Below are positions 38,800-48,335 of a stretch of DNA of 64,000 nt, one piece after another (the first letter of the stretch is position 1; every line of letters starts with the position of its first letter). This stretch comes from Deltaproteobacteria bacterium ADurb.Bin207 (GTDB lineage Bacteria > Myxococcota_A > Polyangia > Polyangiales > Polyangiaceae). The notes below the pieces were generated by a model. That model was not told where the DNA came from. It saw only the letters and a list, made by a program, of their open reading frames with translations, and searched no databases. Where the stretch lies: NCBI GenBank assembly GCA_002070115.1, contig MWCO01000005.1:88324-152323 (forward strand), read 5' to 3'. Made by a program: the position numbers and the translations under genes.

Positions 38800-39302
38800 A
38801 TGAAGAACGCCTGCCCCTGGTAGACGAAAATGGAGTCGTTCTGGGCTCGGCGAAACGATCGCAAGTACACGGAAATCCGTCACTTTTACATCCCGTGGTC
38901 CATTGCATCGTGACGGATCGAAAGGGGAGAATCCTGCTACAGCTCCGTTCTCGAACCAAAGATATTCAGCCCGGCAAATGGGACACGTCCGTGGGCGGCC
39001 ATGTGTTGGTGGACGAATCGATCGAGCAAGCGCTTTTTCGGGAACTCGAGGAGGAAATCGGAATCTGCCACGCCCACGTTCGCTTCCTATATCGATACAT
39101 CATGCGCAACGCCATCGAGAGTGAACTCATCTCGACCTTCCTATGCGAATCCGAGGGTCCGTTCACACCACAAGCGTCCGAAATCGATGCGCTACGTTTC
39201 TGGTCCGCGCAGGAGATTCAAAACGCCTTGGGAACCGGCGTGTTTTCTCCCAACTTCGAACAGGAGTTCCAACGCTTCCGCCAGGGCTGTCTTCTTGGCT
39301 GA
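38796..39302 (+). CDS. NUDIX hydrolase (isopentenyl-diphosphate isomerase-like)
   Basis: A 168-residue enzyme of the NUDIX superfamily. The NUDIX box GGHVLVDESIEQALFRELEEEIGI matches G-x5-E-x7-REU-x-EE-x-G-U in full, so divalent-metal diphosphate hydrolysis is expected. The flanking pattern (LPLVDENGVVLGSAKRSQVHGNP, LLQLRSRTKDIQPGKWD) is that of the subgroup close to isopentenyl-diphosphate isomerase/YfcD. The start codon overlaps the stop of the 1991-residue gene (ATGA), so it is very probably expressed with it and could remove or recycle a nucleotide or diphosphate product of that protein. The link is inference. It is convergent with the sulfatase-like gene (about 30 bp). Confidence 0.88.
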   Translation: MNEERLPLVDENGVVLGSAKRSQVHGNPSLLHPVVHCIVTDRKGRILLQLRSRTKDIQPGKWDTSVGGHVLVDESIEQALFRELEEEIGICHAHVRFLYRYIMRNAIESELISTFLCESEGPFTPQASEIDALRFWSAQEIQNALGTGVFSPNFEQEFQRFRQGCLLG

Positions 39303-39331
39303 GCGCCCAACACCGTCCGTCAATCGCCGCA

Positions 39332-40636
39332 TTACTCCTTGAACGCCTGACGCTTACACGGTTGATGCGGTACGGTTTCGAGGGAATCGAGAACGGGTTT
39401 TGCCTTCTCTATCCAGGCCTCCGCCTCTTTGCGAGAAAGGGGGTTCTTTTCTTTTGGGTCCGCTTCGAGATCGTACACGATCCACTTGGGGCCGGACTTG
39501 ATGACTTTGATCTTGTCCATCACTACGGCTTGAAGGGCGGGCAGGTTCATCAGTTCCGGTACATCGATGATCACTGGACGTTGTGGCGGCGGCGCTGTCC
39601 CCAGGTCTTCCAATAGCGAATGACCCCGCCACCTTGCCGGCGCTGGCACATTCAGCAGCGCGGCAATCGTTCGCGGAATATCCATGCTCGAACGGGGTAC
39701 CTCGATTCGCTTGGCCGCTTGTCCCGGAATCCGAAGCATCAGCGGCACCCTCACCTCCTCTTCGAATACCGTAAATCCATGGCGATAACGCTCATGCTCC
39801 CCAAACGCCTCCCCATGGTCAGCGGATACGATGACAGCCGTACGATCTTTCATATCCGATGCGTCGATGGCGGCAAGCACTTTGCCAATCTGATCGTCCA
39901 CGAAGGCTACTTCACCGTCATAAACGCCGCGCCGAGGGTCCGAACTCGGCGGAAAATCCTTGTGGTAAACGTAGGAATCATGCGGTTCGAGATAATGGGC
40001 CCACAAAAACGACGGCTTGTCCGTCGGCGCATCTTTCAAAAGAGCAAGCATCAACTCTGTCACCTCCGGCCCCGTCACCGCTCCTCGTGTCGCCATCTTC
40101 CCACCGACGTTGTCGATGACACGCCAGTCTTCAAATCCTCCCTTTGGCGCTGTAGAGCCGCCAAAATAGGCGTGACCGTGAGCAGCCCCCGTCCATACTC
40201 CCGCCGAGGACAACACGGGCCCCACCCCCTCGCCAATCGTAAAGCCCGCGAGCGGACAGTTGTCCCGATCCGTTTCCGTAGGATAGCGCACCGCAAGAAG
40301 GCCTGAAATCGCAGGTCCCGTGGTGTTGGCGATCGCATAGTTGCGCGTATACACGATGCCTCGTTCGGCAAACTCCGAAAGCACAGGCGTCTTGGCAAGC
40401 GTATACCCCGTCCACGGTTGATCTCCACGCAACGCATCGATCGTGATTAAAACCACTCGGTTGATTTTCGAAACCGTCGAAGGTTTTCCGGAATCGGCAG
40501 TCGATGCGCTCGGAGCCGCGGCAACCGTGGGCTGGGCAGGAGATATCGTAGAAGCCTCGGAAGATACCGAAGCAGCAGGGTCTTTGCACCCAAAGACGCT
40601 CACGCAACACACAAGGGCGATATCTCGGATACGCAT
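39332..40636 (-). CDS. Alkaline-phosphatase-superfamily (sulfatase-like) lipoprotein with Thr at the nucleophile position
   Basis: A 434-residue predicted lipoprotein. The signal peptide ends VSVFGC. The sulfatase fold is shown by VVLITIDALRGDQ (first metal Asp), VIVSADHGEAFGEHERYRHGF (metal Asp-His pair) and HYLEPHDSYVY. Type I sulfatases need C/S-x-P-x-R for formylglycine. Here the equivalent segment reads NTTGPAISGLLAVRYP with no Cys, so a Thr nucleophile like that of LtaS and phosphoethanolamine transferases is more likely. It therefore probably acts on phospho- or sulfo-groups of envelope polymers outside the cytoplasm. The start was set at ATG 40634-40636 to expose the signal peptide. 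Confidence 0.75.
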   Translation of the reverse strand: MRIRDIALVCCVSVFGCKDPAASVSSEASTISPAQPTVAAAPSASTADSGKPSTVSKINRVVLITIDALRGDQPWTGYTLAKTPVLSEFAERGIVYTRNYAIANTTGPAISGLLAVRYPTETDRDNCPLAGFTIGEGVGPVLSSAGVWTGAAHGHAYFGGSTAPKGGFEDWRVIDNVGGKMATRGAVTGPEVTELMLALLKDAPTDKPSFLWAHYLEPHDSYVYHKDFPPSSDPRRGVYDGEVAFVDDQIGKVLAAIDASDMKDRTAVIVSADHGEAFGEHERYRHGFTVFEEEVRVPLMLRIPGQAAKRIEVPRSSMDIPRTIAALLNVPAPARWRGHSLLEDLGTAPPPQRPVIIDVPELMNLPALQAVVMDKIKVIKSGPKWIVYDLEADPKEKNPLSRKEAEAWIEKAKPVLDSLETVPHQPCKRQAFKE

Positions 40637-40902
40637 GAAAGCCGATGTAGCAAGACATGCCAAGGGCGTCACTTGCAAATCGAGGAAACGAGCGTTCTAT
40701 GCGCGATGGCTCGAACCATCAGCAGCAATGGCATCCACGCATGCGCGTGGCGTGAACGTTCGGATCACGTTTGCAGATGTTTCGTGCGATCCTATCGCAT
40801 GGCGCAAGCTATCCCGATAGGGTCAATATATTCACATGGAGGAGGTTGATGAGGAGATTGACAGGCACACGCTCCTTTGGCGCATGCCCATCATTCGACT
40901 TC

Positions 40903-43900
40903 TTACGAATGGCGGCGACGACGCATCACAGCGACAGCACCGAGAGCGAAGAGACCCGCGAGCCAGCCCGTTTCGGAACCATTGCGCTTCGCGGGGCTTG
41001 CCGCACACAGGATACCGTTGCCTTCGGCCGCGTAATTTTCAGCATTGAAGACCGTGGATCCACCCTTGCCACCCGTGCCGGACGTTCCACCTGAACCAGC
41101 AGTGCCACCGGTTCCAGCCGTTCCACCACCGGTTCCAGCCGTTCCACCACCGGTACCAGCTTCTCCGCCAGTGCCGGAAGAACCGCCAGCGCCACCGGAT
41201 CCACCCGTGCCTCCAGTTCCCTCACAGGTCCCGATGCTGGTGTCCGTCGACGTACATTCTTCGCCAGAAGGACAGCCATTGCCCTCTTCCCCACGGCAAC
41301 CATCCACACAGACCTTGGTGGTATCGTGGCAAACCCGGCCGCTATCCACGGCTCCGCAATCGCTATCCGTCATGCACTCGGCGCAGATACCCATCGTTTT
41401 GTCCGACGACGTGCAGGTGAGTCCCGACGGACAACCATTGCCGTCTTCTCCTCGGCAACCGTCGATGCAGGCCTTGGTTTCATCATGGCAAATCTTGCCG
41501 CTATCCACGGCTCCGCAATCGCTATCCGTCATGCACTCGGCGCAGATACCCATCGTTTTGTCCGACGACGTGCAGGTGAGTCCCGACGGGCAACCGTTGC
41601 CGTCTTCTCCTCGGCAACCGTCGATGCAGGCCTTGGTTTCATCATGGCAAATCTTGCCGCTGTCCAACGCTCCGCAATCGCTATCCTTGAAGCATTGCGC
41701 ACACGTTCCCATGCTGCTGTCCGTCGAAGAGCACGTCAGACCCGATGCACAACCGTTGCCATTCTCTCCTCGGCAACCATCCACACAGGCATGGTCCGTA
41801 TCATGGCAAATTTTGCCACTGTCCGCCGCACCGCATTGGCTATCCGTCATGCATCCCACGCAAGATCCCACCGTGGAATCACTCGAGGAACACACAAGCG
41901 GGTCGGGACATCCTTCCCCAACGTTGCCCGTGCAACCAGCAACACATGTGTTCGTCGAACTGCAAAGTTGCCCGCTGTTCGGTCCTCCACAATCGTTGTG
42001 AACCACACATTCGACGCAAGAACCCACCGTGTCGTCGTCCGAAGTGCATACCTTGCCGGCGGGACAACCATTGTCTTTTTCGCCGTTGCATCCCGCAAAA
42101 CAAGTGTACGTGTCGAGATCACATAGCTGTCCGCTATTCGGACCACCGCAATGGTTGTCCTCCACACAGGCAACGCACTGTCCGATCGCCAAGCCTTGGG
42201 ACGTACAATGCAATCCACTGGGACAACCGTTGTCCGTCTCGCTATTGCATCCCTCGATGCATGTGTGAGTGTTGGAATCACAAAGCTGTCCGCTATTCGG
42301 ACCCCCGCAATCGTTATCGGCAAGACACTCGACACAGGTATTGGGTGTGCTCGCCGTATTGCACAGCAAGCTCCCATCGCAATCCGCATCGGTCGCGCAT
42401 TCGTCGATGTGAATACCCGTGGGAGGCGTTCCCGGTTGTGTACCGTTACCATCGGTAGGCGTCGTGGTTTCAGGAGCCCCTTGCTGCCCTTCCGCGGTGA
42501 TTTCCGCCTGGTTTTCGAGCAATCCGGTCGACCCGGGCTTGATTCTAACCTTGAAGCTGATCGTGGAAGATTCGCCAATCCCCAAGTCACCACCAGCCGT
42601 GTCCGTTGCGCCATCGCCCAACCGAACCGTCACCAGATGCTGGGCCGCATCATACTCCGCCACATCAGTATCGACCGCCGCCGTTCTTGCAACACCATCC
42701 ACGGTGATCGAGGTTCCGTAAAACTCCACGCCGTCGGGCAACGGATCGTTGAGCACCGTATTCACCGCAATGTCATTACCGGTGTTTTTCACCGTGATGG
42801 TATACGTCAGGATATCGCCCACCATGACCGCGCCACCGTTGTCGTCAGTCACGGTTTTTTCCGATGTGGTAAAGTCCGGCTTGAACGTGGAAATCGACGT
42901 TACCCATATCCCCGGGAAGTAGACGTCACCATTGGTCGTCGCGGTTACCCAAGCTTCCGTTTGTCCCGCGGTAAGCTTAGACCTCACATCGACGACATCA
43001 TGATCCATGCCCACGAAACTCTGAGGTCCTCCGGTGGTCTGCGGAAGATCGCCAACGTTGCTCACCAAGTCTCCTAGCCAGGTTCGAGTTCCGTTGAAGA
43101 AGTTGTCGATGGGATTATTCGTCGTCGACAACGCCTGGTTATTCGGTGGCACCGTGGACGTCGAGTGGAAGAAAAGTCGATCGCCGGTCAGACTGGCGTC
43201 CCCTTCGTAAGCAACGATGCCTAATTTCCCATCGAAACCGGCGTTGGGAACCAAAAAGCCGCTCAGCTTGACGGTTCTGTTGTTTCCCGAGGACACCCGC
43301 TCGAGTCCGTCGAATACTGCCAAATTGCGCGGAGGCTCCGTGGCAAGCCGATACAGCACGACCATCGACCAACCACCAAAAACCACGTCATTGTTTACCC
43401 CGTAGAACTCGGGTGTCGCAATGCCACTTACCTCATAAGGACCGCTACCTTTGGCCTGCACCAAGTCGGTCACGTCGGCAACCGCCTGATAGGCTGCATA
43501 TGATACGGTGATTGTCGACGAATCCGTGGCTGTGATGGTGGTGGGCAGCGTCTCCGTACCGAAACGGACCTGCACCTCATTGTCGACGGTAGTCTGAGCG
43601 CCCGCCCAATACAGGTACGCATGCGTCACGGTCGCGCCGCTGGGAATCGTGAGATAGGCGGTGGTGCGCGCATCACTCACTTTCCCCGCTTCGCCCATCA
43701 AGGTGTCGTTGTTCCAAAACGCATCCGGCGAACTATCGTTTCTTTGAGCTGCCGTTTGCGAAGAGCAAGCCGTATCAATCGCTCCCTTCACCGGAGTGGG
43801 GGTTCCCGATAGGCACTCATGGCCCATCGTATTGCCAATGAGCAAAAAATCGCCCCGTTGATCCACTTGTATCCGCAGTTTCGGTTCCGCGGAGGCAACC

Positions 43901-43959
43901 CCAACCGACGTGAGGGCCAAGGTCGCCACAAGGCCTGTGAAAATATAATTCTTTCGCAC
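40903..43959 (-). CDS. Surface protein: DUF11 domain, seven Cys-rich repeats, MYXO-CTERM-like tail
   Basis: A 1018-residue exported protein. A signal peptide (cleavage after GVASA) precedes a ~360-residue beta-rich region. A DUF11-type domain follows (KTVTDDNGGAVMVGDILTYTITVKNTG). Seven Cys-rich repeats of about 50-53 residues then run in series (pattern C-x-x-C-x4-D-C-G...C...C...GC...G-C-P-x-G-x-x-C). A Gly/Thr/Ser linker leads to a C-terminal tail with a Cys (GILCAASP), one hydrophobic helix and RRRRHS. This tail resembles the MYXO-CTERM sorting signal, although the usual double-Cys block is reduced to one. It lies 18 bp behind the OmpA-type gene, so the two probably form an operon of envelope or surface proteins. 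Confidence 0.85.
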   Translation of the reverse strand: MRKNYIFTGLVATLALTSVGVASAEPKLRIQVDQRGDFLLIGNTMGHECLSGTPTPVKGAIDTACSSQTAAQRNDSSPDAFWNNDTLMGEAGKVSDARTTAYLTIPSGATVTHAYLYWAGAQTTVDNEVQVRFGTETLPTTITATDSSTITVSYAAYQAVADVTDLVQAKGSGPYEVSGIATPEFYGVNNDVVFGGWSMVVLYRLATEPPRNLAVFDGLERVSSGNNRTVKLSGFLVPNAGFDGKLGIVAYEGDASLTGDRLFFHSTSTVPPNNQALSTTNNPIDNFFNGTRTWLGDLVSNVGDLPQTTGGPQSFVGMDHDVVDVRSKLTAGQTEAWVTATTNGDVYFPGIWVTSISTFKPDFTTSEKTVTDDNGGAVMVGDILTYTITVKNTGNDIAVNTVLNDPLPDGVEFYGTSITVDGVARTAAVDTDVAEYDAAQHLVTVRLGDGATDTAGGDLGIGESSTISFKVRIKPGSTGLLENQAEITAEGQQGAPETTTPTDGNGTQPGTPPTGIHIDECATDADCDGSLLCNTASTPNTCVECLADNDCGGPNSGQLCDSNTHTCIEGCNSETDNGCPSGLHCTSQGLAIGQCVACVEDNHCGGPNSGQLCDLDTYTCFAGCNGEKDNGCPAGKVCTSDDDTVGSCVECVVHNDCGGPNSGQLCSSTNTCVAGCTGNVGEGCPDPLVCSSSDSTVGSCVGCMTDSQCGAADSGKICHDTDHACVDGCRGENGNGCASGLTCSSTDSSMGTCAQCFKDSDCGALDSGKICHDETKACIDGCRGEDGNGCPSGLTCTSSDKTMGICAECMTDSDCGAVDSGKICHDETKACIDGCRGEDGNGCPSGLTCTSSDKTMGICAECMTDSDCGAVDSGRVCHDTTKVCVDGCRGEEGNGCPSGEECTSTDTSIGTCEGTGGTGGSGGAGGSSGTGGEAGTGGGTAGTGGGTAGTGGTAGSGGTSGTGGKGGSTVFNAENYAAEGNGILCAASPAKRNGSETGWLAGLFALGAVAVMRRRRHS
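41341..41658 (-). repeat. Two tandem 159-bp repeats within the Cys-rich region
   Basis: Units 41341-41499 and 41500-41658 are almost identical at the DNA level and encode consecutive 53-residue Cys-rich modules. Neighbouring modules have diverged, so this pair is the product of a recent duplication or gene-conversion event. Confidence 0.85.
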
Positions 43960-43977
43960 GGTTAGCCTCCTTGAGCC

Positions 43978-45789
43978 TTATTTGGTGCCTTCAGTCTTGG
44001 GTTGTCGTTCGATGATCTGGAACTGCACGCGACGGTTCTTCTGACGTCCTTCGTCCGTGCCGTTGTCGGCGATGGGCTGTTCTTGGCCGTAGCCCTTGCC
44101 CACGAGACGCGCGCGGTCGATGCCTCGCTTGACGAGAGCAGCAACGACAGCATCAGCGCGACGCTGCGACAGGCCCTTGTTGTATCCGGGCGCTCCGGTG
44201 TTATCCGTATGACCTTGAACCTCGACCTTGAGGATCTCGGGATGGTCTTTGAAGACGGCAGCCACTTTGTCGAGCAACTCATCGCTCACCGCCCGGATGG
44301 TGGCCTTGTTCGTGTCGAACTGAACCTGTTCGAGGATGACGATTTCCTTATCCGTTACGTGAACCGTCGGGCATCCGTTCTTCTTTGGATCGGGATCCCG
44401 CGGCCCCGCCTCGGTCGGACAAGCATCCTCACTATCGATGATGCCATCGCCATCGGTGTCAGGCGGACAACCGTTTTTCTGCGGATCGTCGCTCGCCACA
44501 CCAGGCACATCCGGACATGCATCCTGCGCATCGAAAATGCCGTCCCCATCGCGATCGGGCGGACAACCGTTGGTCTTCGGATCATCCGTAGCCACGCCCG
44601 GAACATCCGGACAAGCATCCAAAGAATCGATGATGCCATCGCCATCTCGATCGGGCGGACAACCGTTGGTCTTCGGATCATCCGTAGCCACACCCGGCAC
44701 ATCAGGGCAGGCGTCGTTGATATCCAAAATACCGTCTCCATCCCGGTCCGCCGGACATCCATGCTTGGCCGGATCGTCGCTCGGCACCCCAGGAACATTG
44801 GGGCACGCATCCAAATCGTCGGTGATACCATCGCCGTCGGTATCGTAAGGGCCGGCCGCCTTTTCCTGGGAAGGCGTGAAACCAAGCATGAACACCCCTC
44901 GGAACGAAGGCGTTCCAAGCCCTGTCGTCAGCCCGGGCCCTACCCCGAGGCCGGCTTCAAAGTGTTCGAGAAAACGCCAGCGACCGTCCAGAAGTAGCTC
45001 CACGTTCGAGTTTCGGGCCGCATCGTCGTGCAACGCTTTGTCATCCGTGGAGAGAGTAAACGCCGCATATACTTCCGGCCCCACCTGGAACTGTTTTTTG
45101 TCGCCGAACAAGAATCCCACGCCAGCGCCCGCATTGAGTTGCGTACCATCGCTCACGTTGGCAAAGCTCTGCCCCGCGCGAAACTGAGGCCCCGCCGCCG
45201 CGGACCAGACCACGCTCTCCGAGCGCCCCCCCACTACGAGCTGGGGCATCCCACGCACTTTGCCGTTGCCGACATAGCCATCGGAAGGTCCCGTCGGCAA
45301 CCATGCATAACCAGCCAATCCGAGTTGGAAAGCATCGTGGTATTCGCCGAGAAGGCGAAGACGCAAGCCAGCGCGCACTTCGCCCATTTGAGCGCCGCTG
45401 GCGGAAGGCAAGGAACCGGCCTCGGAAGGGTTTTCGCCATCTTGGTAAAGCGCGAAGGGCACATCGACATTGAGATGGAGACGTTCGAACAGGGGTAACG
45501 TTCCGTTTAAATGGGCAAATAGCTGCCCAGTAACGATATTACCGGTTTTATCGTCTGTCTCGGTATTACGCAATACAAGAGGATTATGCGCATAATCGAG
45601 AATCAGACCGACATGTGGTGTCAAATGCCCCGCTACATAGGGCGACTGAACGCCGAACATACGGTCGCCCATGGGCGCTGGGTCGAACCGATTGAGCGGA
45701 AGACCATCCGCTCGTGCCTCATGCCCAGTGGCGAACCAACTCGCTCCGAGCACACCCATCGTCACGATGCTCTTTAGTCGCAAAGCCAT
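43978..45789 (-). CDS. OmpA-family outer-membrane protein with thrombospondin type-3 repeats
   Basis: A 603-residue outer-membrane protein. The signal peptide (MALRLKSIVTMGVLGASWFATGHEARA) is followed by a ~300-residue beta-barrel-like domain. Five calcium-binding type-3 repeats follow (DTDGDGITDDLDACPNVPG, DRDGDGILDINDACPDVPG and so on). The OmpA peptidoglycan-binding domain closes the chain (VQFDTNKATIR, VEVQGHTDNTG, LSQRRADAVVAALVKRGID, NRRVQF). The start at ATG 45787-45789 exposes the signal. The protein would tether the outer membrane to peptidoglycan, with Ca2+-stiffened repeats as spacer. It is upstream of the Cys-rich surface protein gene (18 bp), so they are probably one transcript. 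Confidence 0.9.
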   Translation of the reverse strand: MALRLKSIVTMGVLGASWFATGHEARADGLPLNRFDPAPMGDRMFGVQSPYVAGHLTPHVGLILDYAHNPLVLRNTETDDKTGNIVTGQLFAHLNGTLPLFERLHLNVDVPFALYQDGENPSEAGSLPSASGAQMGEVRAGLRLRLLGEYHDAFQLGLAGYAWLPTGPSDGYVGNGKVRGMPQLVVGGRSESVVWSAAAGPQFRAGQSFANVSDGTQLNAGAGVGFLFGDKKQFQVGPEVYAAFTLSTDDKALHDDAARNSNVELLLDGRWRFLEHFEAGLGVGPGLTTGLGTPSFRGVFMLGFTPSQEKAAGPYDTDGDGITDDLDACPNVPGVPSDDPAKHGCPADRDGDGILDINDACPDVPGVATDDPKTNGCPPDRDGDGIIDSLDACPDVPGVATDDPKTNGCPPDRDGDGIFDAQDACPDVPGVASDDPQKNGCPPDTDGDGIIDSEDACPTEAGPRDPDPKKNGCPTVHVTDKEIVILEQVQFDTNKATIRAVSDELLDKVAAVFKDHPEILKVEVQGHTDNTGAPGYNKGLSQRRADAVVAALVKRGIDRARLVGKGYGQEQPIADNGTDEGRQKNRRVQFQIIERQPKTEGTK

Positions 45790-46055
45790 GTTATCAAGCC
45801 ACTCCCTGCTTTGGCGTGACGCCAAAGCCGCCAATTGCCCGCTGCCCACCTTCTCGCCCATCGAGACGGTGGATACAGCGAGAATTATTATGCATACCTC
45901 TCCCTATCTGCAAACGATAGCTTCGGTCAATCGATGATCTCGTCGATTTATTTTGTGTAAAATGTAAAATATGAATAAAATGGTGAGCCGATTTCAGTAT
46001 CTTCGGCCAACATGCCCACCGCGCGATGCTTCCATCCTCCTGTCCACGTCGATTG

Positions 46056-47237
46056 TCATGGGTGAGCCTCCTCACCTAGACACCGAACCGATAACACTCC
46101 GGAAATATTACGTATTTTCTCGATCCTCTCCTCAGGACAAGGCTTGTCGAGGTCGATCAACGTCACCGCAATCTCCCCCCGAGAACGATTCAACATATCG
46201 AGAATATTGAGCCCAACCGCCGCCAATTCCGTGGAAATCTGACCCACCATGTTGGGCACGTTGCTGTTGACGATCGCCATCCGATACCCGCTGTTGCGAG
46301 GAAGAAAGGCATTGGGGAAATTGACCGAGTTATTCACGGTACCGTGTTCCAAATACTCCCGAACCTGATCGGCAACCATGATGGCGCAGTTGTCCTCCGC
46401 CTCCTTGGTCGACGCTCCAAGATGAGGAAAAGTCACGACTTTGGGATGGTTTTTTAGCAGGTTGCTCGGGAAATCACAGACATAGGCGTGCAAATGCCCT
46501 TCGTTCAAGGCGGCGACCACCGCCGTATCGTCGACGATTCCTGCACGCGAAAAGTTAAGCAACACCGTTCCTGGCCTCATCGCTTTGATGCGCGTTGCAT
46601 CAATTAGGTGTCGCGTTTCATCAGAAAAAGGAACATGCACCGTCACCATATCCGAAAGCCCCAGCAATTCCTCGATGCTGCCGGCGGATAAAACGTCCGT
46701 ATCAAGCTGCCACGCCCGCTGCACCGTGATGGTAGGATCATATCCTACCGCACGCATGCCCAGCGCCCTCGCCACGTTGGCCACCTTCACCCCAATCGCC
46801 CCCAATCCCACGACGCCCAACGTGCGCCCAGGTAATTCAAATCCGCTGAATTGCTTTTTCCCCGCCTCCACCGCTTTCGAAATCTCGGCATCACTGCCCT
46901 CGAGCCCCCGCGCAAATAGCCAGCCGGAACCAAGATTGCGCGCCGCCATCAACAAACTCGCTACCACAAGCTCCTTGACCGCATTGGCATTCGCCCCCGG
47001 CGTGTTGAAGACCGCAATCCCCCGCGCCGTCATCAACGACACCGGGATGTTGTTCGTCCCAGCCCCAGCTCGACCTATCGCTTTGACTGAATCCGGTATT
47101 TCCAGATCATGCATTTTCGCCGATCGAACCAGAATCGCGTCCGGTCCGTCCATTTGCGAAGCCACCACATAACGGTCCTTCGGTAGCTTCTCCAACCCTG
47201 CAGCCGAAATATTGTTCAATGTCTGAATCTTGTACAT
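46056..47237 (-). CDS. serA: D-3-phosphoglycerate dehydrogenase
   Basis: A 393-residue NAD-dependent dehydrogenase for the first step of serine synthesis from 3-phosphoglycerate. The Rossmann motif VVGLGAIGVKVAN, the substrate-binding Arg block (NFSRAGIVDD) and the catalytic His in FPHLGAST are visible. The C-terminal ~70 residues form an ACT regulatory domain (VPNMVGQISTELAAVGLNILDM), as in the short ~390-residue SerA class. The start ATG 47235-47237 has AGGGGA 7 bases upstream. A frame beginning 15 codons earlier lacks support. No serB or serC lies nearby. Allosteric control by serine through ACT is known in the family but not shown here. Confidence 0.9.
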   Translation of the reverse strand: MYKIQTLNNISAAGLEKLPKDRYVVASQMDGPDAILVRSAKMHDLEIPDSVKAIGRAGAGTNNIPVSLMTARGIAVFNTPGANANAVKELVVASLLMAARNLGSGWLFARGLEGSDAEISKAVEAGKKQFSGFELPGRTLGVVGLGAIGVKVANVARALGMRAVGYDPTITVQRAWQLDTDVLSAGSIEELLGLSDMVTVHVPFSDETRHLIDATRIKAMRPGTVLLNFSRAGIVDDTAVVAALNEGHLHAYVCDFPSNLLKNHPKVVTFPHLGASTKEAEDNCAIMVADQVREYLEHGTVNNSVNFPNAFLPRNSGYRMAIVNSNVPNMVGQISTELAAVGLNILDMLNRSRGEIAVTLIDLDKPCPEERIEKIRNISGVLSVRCLGEEAHP

Positions 47238-47393
47238 GCCGCTTTCCCCTAAGCCTGTCGAATCGACCTTGCAAGCCCACATCGACGATTCTTCCCCGAT
47301 ATTCCGTAAGTGGTTGAATTAATATAAAGATATCCCCATATCCCTGCCACGAGACATTCTGGCATATTTGATTTATCTGTAAATAGTTAATGG

Positions 47394-48077
47394 TTAGAAA
47401 AACAGGGAGGCCCCCGCCGACAAATACGGCCACCCCAACCGAATCGTCATCCCCACGCTCTGGCTGAAATGCAATCGAACCCCCGCATGAAAAATGAGCG
47501 GCTCCAAATCCAAATCCGCTTCCGTATCCTTGCACCACCCCCCTGGACACGGAACGTAATACTCCCAACTCCGACGAACGATCGACGGCCCCAACTCCGC
47601 CATGGCGCTCACAAAATCCGTGAAGAAAAAGTTCCACTGCAGCACCACGGGAACCCAAATTTCGTTCGCGGAGCACTTCTCATACCAATAATGATAATAG
47701 GGATCGTTGGGGGACGGACGTACCCGCCATGCGGGACTCCAACAATGCCCCTTGAAGTGAGCCCAATCCAACCCAAAACCAATCGCCAGCGAGTTGTTGA
47801 TCGTATTGATCGGACCATCTTCGATAATCGGAACCGATAACCGCACCCCCGGGCCCCACCCATCATCATCACCATACCAACTATGCCCGTCGTGCATGAA
47901 TAGCAAATGAGGTTCCACCTCCACACCGTATCGAAGGTGAGTGCCTGGTTGTTTGATCTGTGCATCCGCAGGATGAATCCCCCCCAGCCACGCCGTCATC
48001 CCCGCGCACCACGCCGCAACCCACAAAGACCAACGAATACAGCAACCATACCTGCCAGAATCACCGGCTCGCTTCAT
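47394..48077 (-). CDS. Predicted outer-membrane beta-barrel protein
   Basis: A 227-residue exported protein. An N-terminal signal (hydrophobic WSLWVAAWCAGMTAWLGG, cleavage near ADAQ) precedes a chain of alternating aromatic/polar strands (YGVEVEPHLLFMHDG, AIGFGLDWAHF, VVLQWNFFFTDFVSAMAEL) that ends in Phe-Phe, as outer-membrane barrels do. About eight strands are plausible. A Cys pair (CPGGWC) may form a disulfide in a loop. GGAGAG lies just before the ATG at 48077. The function is unknown. Confidence 0.65.
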   Translation of the reverse strand: MKRAGDSGRYGCCIRWSLWVAAWCAGMTAWLGGIHPADAQIKQPGTHLRYGVEVEPHLLFMHDGHSWYGDDDGWGPGVRLSVPIIEDGPINTINNSLAIGFGLDWAHFKGHCWSPAWRVRPSPNDPYYHYWYEKCSANEIWVPVVLQWNFFFTDFVSAMAELGPSIVRRSWEYYVPCPGGWCKDTEADLDLEPLIFHAGVRLHFSQSVGMTIRLGWPYLSAGASLFF

Positions 48078-48335
48078 CTCTCCACCATACGCCGGGGCGC
48101 TTCCCACTGTAAATCCCCCCGTGAAGCTTGTGACCCCACGAACCTCGTTTTATCCCGTGTTTGCACGGACCATTTCCAAACTTTCTCCATCTCAGCCCCA
48201 ACTTGCTCAACCCCAACTCGCCCCGAAACCCACACATGGCTCTTTTGCTCAACCCGCACCACACAACCGCGCCGCTCTACCCCTCCCGAAAGAACCAACA
48301 ACACTGACTTCCTCGATTTTCCTTCTCGTCCCCCA

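Noticed and set aside
40790..40818. Inverted repeat CCTATCG/CGATAGG behind the Cys-rich surface gene as a terminator
   Set aside because: The stem is only 7 bp with an 18-base loop and no T-tract on the minus strand.
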